Shown: piece by piece, positions 1-5,399 of the stretch
How the letters are laid out: each line of letters begins with the position of its first letter
How positions within the stretch are numbered: the stretch's first letter is position 1
Assembly (NCBI GenBank): GCA_013203015.1
Contig: JABMPO010000247.1
Coordinates: forward strand, 1 to 5,399
Reading direction: 5' to 3'
DNA length: 5,399 nucleotides
Origin: Fidelibacterota bacterium
GTDB taxonomy: Bacteria; Fidelibacterota; Marinisomatia; Marinisomatales; TCS56
Position numbers and translations under genes: made by a program
Notes under the pieces: generated by a model
The model's database searches: none
Seen by the model: the letters and a program-made list of their open reading frames with translations, nothing else
What the model was told of the DNA's origin: nothing

Positions 1-1157
1 ATAGTCGCTGCCAATATTACGAACCTTGAGAAAGCATATTGTTTGAAAAAATAAGTGAAAGCTACCGCCAATAAAAATCCTGCCAGGGAAGCCAGTATCG
101 CCCGGGAGTAAGACAAAATATAGCGGGAATATAACTGGAACACCGCTGCAACCAGTAACCAGAAAACAACGTAGATGAGCGGTACCAATCCTTTACTAGC
201 TGCAATTGGTTCAAAATCACCGAATTTTAAAGGAATAGCTATCAAAAAAGCCGTTAATACTGATAGTGCATCAAAGAAGACGGAAATGAATTGTGATTTT
301 CTTCCAGTCAGCAAAGCACCTATTTTTCTGAATCCAATACCCAAGCGAATTCCCAATTTGACAAACAGGCTCTGCCCTACGGAAAAATGTTTTTCTGAAA
401 ATAATATCATTGCATTATAAAATGCATTCAGGCTGTCGAATGGTGCGGTTTTAACCGATTCGCCTTTATAATGAATAATCTGGGTTTGGGGTAAATAATG
501 AATTTCATAACCAGCCTGTTTTACCCGGTAACAAATGTCCAGATCCTCACCAAACATGAAAAATCGCTCGTCGAATCCTGCCAACGATCTGAACAACTCC
601 GTTGGTAAAAACATACAGGAGCCGCTTACTGCATCCACCGGATGAATTTCATCAGGGTCGAGGTAAGTCAAATTGTAACGATTAGCCCAGCGCGCTCGCT
701 TAAATATTCTATTGAGACCCAGCAATTTAGGAATCGCTACCGCTGCGCTGGGAAAGGAACGTTTGCAAGCAAGTTGCAGACTGCCGTCAGCATTTAATAT
801 CTTTGGCCCCAGCAGACCAACATTCGGATTCCCCTGTAGGTATTCCATAAAGGTCGCAATCGTATTTTCCTGTACCACGGTGTCAGGGTTCAGAATGAGC
901 AGATATTCGCCTGTAGCTTGCGCGGCAGCCTGATTGACTGCTTTACCAAAACCCAGGTTCTTCGAATTTGGAATCATGATGGTGTCAGGAAATTCACGGG
1001 TTATATATTTTGACGTTCCGTCATAGGAATTATTATCGACAATGATGATTTCAATTTTGCCACTATAATTGGATCGTTGCAGGGCGCGGACAGCCTGCCC
1101 CAGATACTGTTTTACATTATAGCTAACAATTAAAACCGATACAGTAGACACTGACAT
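1..1157 (-). CDS. Family 2 glycosyltransferase fused to a multi-spanning membrane domain, C-terminus cut by window edge
   Basis: The frame opens at ATG 1155-1157 and stays open to the left edge: 385 codons visible, no stop. Residues 1-240 form a GT2 (GT-A fold, rhamnosyltransferase/WbbL-like) domain: SVLIVSYN near 7-14, VDNNS at 40-44, LNPD at 89-92 in the metal/nucleotide-sugar position, SGSCMF near 178-183 and GEDLDICYR at 203-211 holding the likely catalytic acid. After a linker come about three hydrophobic helices (roughly 293-312, 325-342, 352-371) and the start of a fourth after YAFSRF at 374-379. This pattern, including the FSR motif, resembles the N-terminal membrane part of polyprenyl glycosylphosphotransferases (WcaJ/CpsE type) or of CapD/WbpM-type nucleotide-sugar dehydratases. 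GT2 membership is clear. The second domain is inferred and its catalytic half lies outside the window; a plain membrane anchor remains possible. The start lies 6 nt after the upstream gene's stop, with only a weak purine-rich ribosome site, suggesting translational coupling. Confidence 0.88.
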   Translation of the reverse strand, partial: MSVSTVSVLIVSYNVKQYLGQAVRALQRSNYSGKIEIIIVDNNSYDGTSKYITREFPDTIMIPNSKNLGFGKAVNQAAAQATGEYLLILNPDTVVQENTIATFMEYLQGNPNVGLLGPKILNADGSLQLACKRSFPSAAVAIPKLLGLNRIFKRARWANRYNLTYLDPDEIHPVDAVSGSCMFLPTELFRSLAGFDERFFMFGEDLDICYRVKQAGYEIHYLPQTQIIHYKGESVKTAPFDSLNAFYNAMILFSEKHFSVGQSLFVKLGIRLGIGFRKIGALLTGRKSQFISVFFDALSVLTAFLIAIPLKFGDFEPIAASKGLVPLIYVVFWLLVAAVFQLYSRYILSYSRAILASLAGFLLAVAFTYFFKQYAFSRFVILAAT

Positions 1158-1163
1158 AAGTTG

Positions 1164-1880
1164 TTATTTTACTTTTCTCAGAATTTTCCAGAGTCGAAAA
1201 CGCCACACCATCCAAATAGCTTCCAGCATTATCATCCTGTTCATTTTAGATTCACCGATTGTGCGGTCGATAAAAATGATTGGATGTTCGATTACACGGT
1301 AGCCCTTCATCCAGGCCCGGAAGTTCATTTCGATCTGAAAAGAATAGCCTTGCGACCTGACTTTATCAAGATCAATAGCAGCCAGTACTTCCCGTCGCCA
1401 GGCCTTGAAACCGCCGGTTCCATCTTTGATGGGCATACCAGTGACAATTCTGGAGTAAATATTAGCGCCATAGCTAAGCACCAAACGCCGCAATGGCCAC
1501 CGTACTACGCTTATCCCATCACAATACCTGCTGCCGACCACGTAATCGTAATTTTCCAGTAAGGCGATCATTTTCGGTATTTCCAGGGGATCGTGGGATA
1601 AATCGGCATCAATCTGAACGATTACATCATACTCATGTTCGATAGCCCATTTAAAGCCAAAACAATAGGCTGTACCAAGACCAGCTTTTTTAGGACGACG
1701 TTCCAAATGCAGATTGGGGTAGGTTTTTTGTAATGATTCGACCAGATCTCCTGTTCCGTCCGGTGAATTATCATCAATGATCAGAACATGATAGAATGGA
1801 TTGATCGTGAATAGTTTATCGAGCAGGATAGGAACATTCTTGCTTTCATTATAGGTCGGTGAAATAATTAATGTTTTCAT
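1164..1880 (-). CDS. Polyprenyl-phosphate mannose synthase-like glycosyltransferase (DPM1 family, GT2)
   Basis: The enzyme is predicted to transfer a hexose, typically mannose from GDP-mannose, to a polyprenyl phosphate at the cytoplasmic membrane face, giving a lipid-linked donor for later glycosylation. The 238-residue product is the usual size for the soluble, single-domain form and has no C-terminal membrane helices. Visible motifs: SPTYNE at 7-12, IDDNSPDGTGD at 35-45 (nucleotide binding), GLGTAY at 67-72, the metal-binding DAD at 91-93 followed by LSHDP, then GSRY, a GTGGFKAWRREVL segment and SYSFQ-like QGYSFQIEM, with the late FIDRTIGESKM motif typical of DPM1. I chose ATG 1878-1880 because the SPTYNE strand then starts at residue 4, as in the family; an in-frame TTG 33 nt upstream would add an unconserved tail. 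The next gene follows after 6 nt, so the two are probably one operon. The exact sugar cannot be read from sequence; mannose is the default, glucose or another sugar possible. Confidence 0.93.
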   Translation of the reverse strand: MKTLIISPTYNESKNVPILLDKLFTINPFYHVLIIDDNSPDGTGDLVESLQKTYPNLHLERRPKKAGLGTAYCFGFKWAIEHEYDVIVQIDADLSHDPLEIPKMIALLENYDYVVGSRYCDGISVVRWPLRRLVLSYGANIYSRIVTGMPIKDGTGGFKAWRREVLAAIDLDKVRSQGYSFQIEMNFRAWMKGYRVIEHPIIFIDRTIGESKMNRMIMLEAIWMVWRFRLWKILRKVK

Positions 1881-2058
1881 AGTTTGTCTTAAATTTACAT
1901 GATTATTGGGCAATATGGATTTTATAACATTTTGATACGATCAAAGTTTCCGTTTGGTTTATTACCAAATCAGATCGGATTTTCCGCTTAATGACATTTT
2001 TGAGATCATCAACTGTTTGATATTTGGTAGTTACTTTCGAAAATTCGCCGATCTTAGA
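1881..2058 (-). other. Intergenic gap that stays open in the frame of the preceding lipoprotein gene
   Basis: This 178-nt gap separates the lipoprotein stop from the DPM1-like gene. On the minus strand, in the lipoprotein's own frame, 51 sense codons (2058-1906) follow the TAA at 2061-2059 before the next TAA at 1905-1903. The hypothetical peptide is lysine-rich (for example DDLKNVIKRKIRSD in its middle) and has no ATG or GTG start, although a Shine-Dalgarno-like GGGGAAGGA overlaps the lipoprotein's last codons. Two small hairpins occur: TTTGGT/ACCAAA (1953-1969, 5-nt loop) and TTTGAT/ATCAAA (1931-1945, 3-nt loop). Neither is followed by a T run, so neither is a convincing terminator. A TATAAA-like -10 lies near 1920-1925 on the minus strand without a good -35. 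Most likely non-coding. Confidence 0.25.
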
Positions 2059-3084
2059 TTATCCTTCCCCATTATTCGCCAACTCAGTAAAAAATGACCT
2101 GGCCACAACATCCAGTTGGCGCATAACAATTATCTTTACATTGGCCGGAAAGAATACAGTCAGGTTGATCTGATAGGTCCGGTCAGTTATCCCGTCGTAA
2201 AAAATATAATGTCGGAAAGGTCCCCCCTGTGCCTCATCAATTCGCTCCCATACCCCGGATAATTTCCACGCTGTCCATGAATTGAAGTCAACCTGTTCAA
2301 CCTTTAATTTGTGATCACTAAATCTAACATAGCCATAAAGTTCTTCACCATAGGATTTCAAACTAACGATTGCCGAATCGGCCGAGCTTACTTGCAATCC
2401 AGCTTCCCAATGAACTGAAATCCAACGATAGGGCCGTTCCCGTCCCATCCAAAAGAAATTTGAGTCCGGCGCATCCTTAACTACAGTGTATCCCCAGGGT
2501 ACTTTGATACCCCAACCATAATCTTCAAACAAATGTTGTTCAATATCTTCCTGAGACAGACGATCATATAAAAATACCGCCTGCCTGCGTGTAAACAAAT
2601 CATCAAATGTAGACTTCAGCCATTTTTTTTGTTTTGCCAATTCAATACGAAGATGATTCTCATTTTTAGCGCTGATGATCATAAATATCTGATCTTTGGC
2701 ATATTGATCGAAAGTCAGGAATATGGCATCGCCGCCCTGCTTGGATTCCTGATAGTGCCGGGCTGGCAGCAGCTGCTTCACAAGTTGATTGCCCGGATTT
2801 GAATCATCTAGCCCCAAACCTACCACAAGCACATTTACATGGGTGCTGATCCGGTTAAAATCGTCGGTAGTAACAAATTCCATTTTGTAATCCGGCTCAG
2901 GCTGCGGTCCAAACATTGTATCTGGGAAAACCGGTTGCAGGGCACTCTTTATAGCATCAATCTGAGGGCGCGGCACAACGATAACAATTTTATTATCCTG
3001 GCCGATGGCTTCCCGCTTTGAATCGCAACCGAATACAATAAGTATTAACAATAGCGATAGTAATCTGTAGGACCAAACTTTCAT
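2059..3084 (-). CDS. DUF4837 family lipoprotein, function unknown
   Basis: The 341-residue protein is predicted to be lipid-anchored outside the cytoplasmic membrane. Residues 1-20 are a lipoprotein signal: basic start (MK, R7), hydrophobic core 8-18 and lipobox VFGC with the modified cysteine at 20. The rest looks like DUF4837: IVIVVPRPQIDAIKSAL (33-49), FGPQPEPDYKMEF (58-70), an alpha-rich middle with QYAKDQIFMIISA (127-139), then IKVPWGYTVVKD (193-204) with NFFWMGRE (209-216), and a final GVWE...QGGPFRHY (277-293) leading to a terminal helix near 323-335. Domain order and length agree with the family, so the gene appears complete. No enzymatic motif is visible. ATG 3082-3084 has GGAA 5 nt upstream as ribosome site. 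The residue after the cysteine is Asp, which in E. coli retains lipoproteins in the inner membrane; that rule may not hold in this phylum. It lies 133 nt from rnr and 178 nt from the glycan genes, so operon membership is uncertain. Confidence 0.88.
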   Translation of the reverse strand: MKVWSYRLLSLLLILIVFGCDSKREAIGQDNKIVIVVPRPQIDAIKSALQPVFPDTMFGPQPEPDYKMEFVTTDDFNRISTHVNVLVVGLGLDDSNPGNQLVKQLLPARHYQESKQGGDAIFLTFDQYAKDQIFMIISAKNENHLRIELAKQKKWLKSTFDDLFTRRQAVFLYDRLSQEDIEQHLFEDYGWGIKVPWGYTVVKDAPDSNFFWMGRERPYRWISVHWEAGLQVSSADSAIVSLKSYGEELYGYVRFSDHKLKVEQVDFNSWTAWKLSGVWERIDEAQGGPFRHYIFYDGITDRTYQINLTVFFPANVKIIVMRQLDVVARSFFTELANNGEG

Positions 3085-3106
3085 TTCAATTCCATAGTGG
3101 TAATAG

Positions 3107-3189
3107 AGTCAGAATTTCACGTTGCCCGGTTTATAATCATAATCAAAACTAACTGAATTGCTAATGTTGGAAACTCGATAATTCTGACT
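3107..3189. repeat. Perfect 10-bp inverted repeat with 63-nt spacer
   Basis: AGTCAGAATT at 3107-3116 is the exact reverse complement of AATTCTGACT at 3180-3189. The pair brackets most of the 133-nt gap between rnr and the lipoprotein gene and encloses the candidate lipoprotein promoter. The arms do not extend beyond 10 bp on either side. There is no T run after either arm, so it does not look like an intrinsic terminator. It could form a long-loop RNA stem in an rnr read-through transcript, be a split regulator site, or be chance. Confidence 0.45.
3144..3173 (-). promoter_or_regulatory. Candidate promoter for the DUF4837 lipoprotein gene (Bacteroidota-type boxes)
   Basis: On the minus strand TAGTTTTG (3151-3144) matches the Bacteroidota -7 box TAnnTTTG exactly. 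TTTC (3173-3170), one mismatch from the TTTG -33 box, lies 18 nt upstream. A start of transcription would fall near 3137, giving a leader of about 50 nt. A TATAAA-like element just downstream (about 3130-3135) is an alternative sigma-70 -10 but lacks a good -35. The region is AT-rich, so such matches arise easily, and the host phylum is itself inferred. Confidence 0.28.
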
Positions 3190-3217
3190 GGAAAAGAAAT
3201 AAATACTTAAATATTTT

Positions 3218-5317
3218 CTAATCGATTAAAGTAAAATTTGCCTGCATTTTATCTGGTTGTACTTGCCGGATTTCAATCCGCACCCGATCTCCCAAGCGAT
3301 ATTCCAACCGATATCGCCGACTATACAGGGAATATCTATCAGGATCAAAAATAAAATCATCGGCATTTAATGTGTCAATATGCACCAGTCCTTCGGCTAG
3401 CACATCCGTCAATTCTACAAAAAATCCAAATTGGTTTACACCGGTAATCAGGCCATCAAATTGCTCCGAAATATGTTCGTTCAGCCACCGTAATTGTTTT
3501 ATCCGGATATATTCCCGCTCGGCTTGTTGTGCTTTCAACTCAGCTTCAGACGATTGACTTGAAATAGATTTGAGATTTGCAATCTGATCAGTACCACCAA
3601 CATGGGCAGATTCCGCGGAATAGCGCTTGATCAGACGATGTACCTGCAAATCCGGGTAACGCCTGATTGGACTGGTAAAATGAGTATAATATTTATAACC
3701 CAGGCCATAATGACCTCGATTCTCAGTAGAATATTTGGCCTTAGTCATTGCGCGTAGAGCGACATTCTCGATCAGATTCCGAAATGGAGAATCGCTAACT
3801 CTAGTCAGGATTCGCCGTAAATCCATCGAAGATAGCTCACGGCTTCCGGCATTGATCGGTATTTTTAAAGCACTCAGCAGATCTGCCAAGCGTGCCAAAT
3901 CGGCTTTATCCGGCTTATCATGGATTCGATAAATGAATGGTCGAATCTTATTTTCTGCTCGCGGACAGTTCCGGGCTACTAATCGATTGGCCAATAACAT
4001 GCATTCTTCAACAATTCGATGACTATCGAGTCTTTCCTCCGGCTCAATTGAATATGGAATTCCACTGGGATTTAATTTTATTATTGGCTCCGGAAGATCA
4101 AAATCAAGACTACCCCATTTCAGGCGCTGCTCCAGCAATGAGCGGCTTAATTTCAGGAGCATTCGCAATTCTTTTTCCAACTTGTGGCTCAATTTATTGT
4201 CCAGGATATCCTGAACTTCGCCGTAAGTAAATCGCTGGTTGCTGTTTATTATTGCCGGAATAACAGTAAAATTCACAATATCCAGATTCTCATCAATGTC
4301 AATTAATGCGGATAATGTTAACCGGTCTTGACCTGGTAACAGTGAGCACAGGTCAGCAGATAATTTTTCCGGCAACATATGGACCGTACCTTCGGTAAAA
4401 TAGACCGATGTCGCCCGTCGTAAGGCTTCACTATCCAACGGTGTGCCTGACTGGACAAAGTGACTGACATCAGCAATATGAACACCCAGACGGAATCCAG
4501 TAGCACATCTTTCGACCGATAAAGCGTCATCAAAGTCCCTGGCATTAACCGGATCAATTGTGAACGTAGTTAAATTTCGCAGATCTTTCCGGTGCATTAT
4601 TTCATTTTCGATATTCTCATCCGAGAAATTGGCAACTTCGGCCAGAACCTGCTCAGGGTATCCGGCCTCATAGCCATACCGACTGGTAATAATTTCAAAA
4701 TCATTGGTGGCGTCTCCTGCAGACCCGATAACCTTTACAACTTCAACAATAATGGGGCTGGAACTACCGCCCCAGTCTCTGATTTTGGTAACAACTGATT
4801 GTCCAATTTCAAATTCTACCGAACGATCCTTCAAAATTTTTATTCCGCGCGCAGGTGTTATAGGCTGAGTCATCAACCAAAATGATCGATCTTTGAAATG
4901 GATGGTACCCACAAATCGGTCATTAGCTCGCTTAAGCACGCGGATTACCGCACCCCGTTCTGACTCATTTTCACTGTGCTTATACTTTCGCACCAGTACC
5001 GTATCGCCGTCCACTGCGTTAGCTTGCTGTCTACGGCCAATATAGATATCCGGTTGATCATCTGCAGTAATGACGAATCCGAATCCTCGCTGGTTAACAG
5101 ATAATCGACCTTCGATAGTCTGTTGTGCCGGAGCGAGCTGGAATTTTCCATGCCCAACCATTTTTACAGCACCGGATTTAAGTAATTTATTAATTGCTGA
5201 TTTAAATTGAATAGGAGTCAATTTATTGTGCTTTAGAGATGCGTTCAATTCTTTTTTTCGAAACACTCGTTCCGGATGATCTTTAAAAATGGCCAGCAAT
5301 TGGTTTTCAACAGTCAT
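3218..5317 (-). CDS. rnr: Ribonuclease R, 3'-5' exoribonuclease (RNB/RNase II family)
   Basis: RNase R degrades RNA processively from the 3' end, including structured mRNA and rRNA, in the cytoplasm. The 699-residue product has the full order: winged-helix domain (about 3-60), first cold-shock/OB domain (about 66-112, with RGFGFV at 77-82), second OB domain (about 135-200), RNB catalytic domain (about 243-565) and C-terminal S1 domain (about 617-698). The four metal-binding aspartates are D255, D261, D263 and D264 in TIDPVNARDFDDALS, spaced as in E. coli RNase II D201/D207/D209/D210. HFTSPIRRYPDL (546-557) holds the conserved arginine near R553 (RNase II R500). The protein ends right after S1, lacking the basic tail of the 813-residue E. 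coli enzyme; many non-proteobacterial RNase R proteins are of this shorter length. The N-terminal helical domain and S1 favour RNase R over RNase II. ATG 5315-5317 places the winged helix at the very start; a weak AAGAAAA ribosome site precedes it. Confidence 0.97.
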   Translation of the reverse strand: MTVENQLLAIFKDHPERVFRKKELNASLKHNKLTPIQFKSAINKLLKSGAVKMVGHGKFQLAPAQQTIEGRLSVNQRGFGFVITADDQPDIYIGRRQQANAVDGDTVLVRKYKHSENESERGAVIRVLKRANDRFVGTIHFKDRSFWLMTQPITPARGIKILKDRSVEFEIGQSVVTKIRDWGGSSSPIIVEVVKVIGSAGDATNDFEIITSRYGYEAGYPEQVLAEVANFSDENIENEIMHRKDLRNLTTFTIDPVNARDFDDALSVERCATGFRLGVHIADVSHFVQSGTPLDSEALRRATSVYFTEGTVHMLPEKLSADLCSLLPGQDRLTLSALIDIDENLDIVNFTVIPAIINSNQRFTYGEVQDILDNKLSHKLEKELRMLLKLSRSLLEQRLKWGSLDFDLPEPIIKLNPSGIPYSIEPEERLDSHRIVEECMLLANRLVARNCPRAENKIRPFIYRIHDKPDKADLARLADLLSALKIPINAGSRELSSMDLRRILTRVSDSPFRNLIENVALRAMTKAKYSTENRGHYGLGYKYYTHFTSPIRRYPDLQVHRLIKRYSAESAHVGGTDQIANLKSISSQSSEAELKAQQAEREYIRIKQLRWLNEHISEQFDGLITGVNQFGFFVELTDVLAEGLVHIDTLNADDFIFDPDRYSLYSRRYRLEYRLGDRVRIEIRQVQPDKMQANFTLID

Positions 5318-5331
5318 ATAAGTTTTCTTGA

Positions 5332-5360
5332 TTGGTTTGTATGCCTGACACGGATATAAT
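5332..5360 (+). promoter_or_regulatory. Candidate divergent promoter reading out of the window
   Basis: On the plus strand TTGGTT (5332-5337, 3 of 6) is followed after 17 nt by a perfect TATAAT (5355-5360). It would serve a rightward gene beyond the edge, divergent from rnr. The window contains no start of such a gene, so this rests only on the -10 match and spacing. Confidence 0.22.
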
Positions 5361-5364
5361 CATT

Positions 5365-5393
5365 AATATAATTTACGGTTTTGTTATAGTCGA
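5365..5393 (-). promoter_or_regulatory. Candidate sigma-70-like promoter for rnr
   Basis: On the minus strand TCGACT (5393-5388, 4 of 6 to TTGACA) is followed after 17 nt by TATATT (5370-5365, 5 of 6 to TATAAT). Transcription would begin near 5358, leaving a leader of about 40 nt before the rnr ATG. Spacing and placement are reasonable, but this 82-nt stretch is very AT-rich and the left-pointing signal overlaps a right-pointing one. Confidence 0.3.
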
Positions 5394-5399
5394 TTGATA

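Noticed and set aside
175..420. 81-codon plus-strand frame, and a 73-codon one at 712-933
   Set aside because: They are antisense to the GT2 gene that stays open through the left edge; low-complexity peptides with no domain.
1161..1562. 133-codon plus-strand open frame
   Set aside because: It lies entirely antisense to the DPM1-like gene, whose family motifs are unmistakable; the plus-strand peptide has no recognisable domain and no ribosome site was seen.
1881..1913. Upstream TTG start for the DPM1-like protein adding 11 residues
   Set aside because: The family begins a few residues before the SPTYNE strand, which fits ATG 1878-1880; the extra residues look like translated leader.
1931..1969. 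Two short hairpins as a terminator for the lipoprotein gene
   Set aside because: Stems are only 6 bp, AT-rich, and no T run follows on either strand.
3112..3225. 38-codon minus-strand open frame in the rnr-lipoprotein gap ending in aromatic-rich residues and Phe, like an outer-membrane barrel C-terminus
   Set aside because: It has no ATG, GTG or TTG start, begins inside the rnr 3' end, and is too short to support; the aromatic look follows from the AT-rich sequence.
3937..4230. 97-codon plus-strand open frame, and smaller ones at 3372-3557, 3735-3932 and 4592-4798
   Set aside because: All are antisense shadows of the RNase R gene with no family resemblance.
4318..4557. 79-codon minus-strand frame, and a 70-codon one at 4945-5157
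   Set aside because: Both are out-of-frame readings inside rnr, whose own frame carries the catalytic motifs across the same bases.

Overview
This is a moderately AT-rich bacterial window with four protein-coding genes, all on the minus strand, so they are transcribed from right to left. From right to left they are a complete RNase R exoribonuclease (3218-5317), a DUF4837-family lipoprotein (2059-3084), a dolichyl/polyprenyl-phosphate-mannose-synthase-like glycosyltransferase (1164-1880), and the first 385 codons of a family 2 glycosyltransferase that continues into a multi-spanning membrane domain and runs off the left edge (1-1157). I found no rRNA, tRNA, CRISPR, insertion sequence, phage gene or broken gene.

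The DUF4837 lipoprotein is the best taxonomic clue. As far as I know the family is mostly confined to Bacteroidota and relatives, so I infer a member of the FCB group (Bacteroidota, Ignavibacteria-like or Marinimicrobia-like). Nothing here settles the phylum. A possible Bacteroidota-type promoter box (TAnnTTTG) ahead of the DUF4837 gene agrees with this, but it is weak evidence.

Layout: (1) 5318-5399 is an AT-rich leader ahead of rnr with plausible promoter elements on both strands. (2) 3218-5317 is rnr. (3) 3085-3217 is a 133-nt gap holding a perfect 10-bp inverted repeat and the candidate DUF4837 promoter. (4) 2059-3084 is the lipoprotein gene. (5) 1881-2058 is a 178-nt gap whose sequence stays open for 51 codons in the lipoprotein's own frame after its stop codon. 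(6) 1-1880 is a tight two-gene pair for envelope glycan synthesis, with 6 nt between the genes. I see no convincing Rho-independent terminator (GC-rich hairpin followed by a T run) in any gap, so some read-through along the strand is possible.

How the genes work together: the two leftmost genes probably form one functional unit. One is predicted to make a polyprenyl-phosphate-linked sugar. The other is predicted to transfer sugars and, if its membrane part is what it resembles, to start a polyprenyl-diphosphate-linked glycan or modify its sugars. RNase R is an RNA-decay housekeeping enzyme, and the lipoprotein has no known role; nothing ties either functionally to the glycan genes. I see no new defence or mobile system here. 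The most interesting item is the glycosyltransferase/membrane-domain fusion cut by the left edge.
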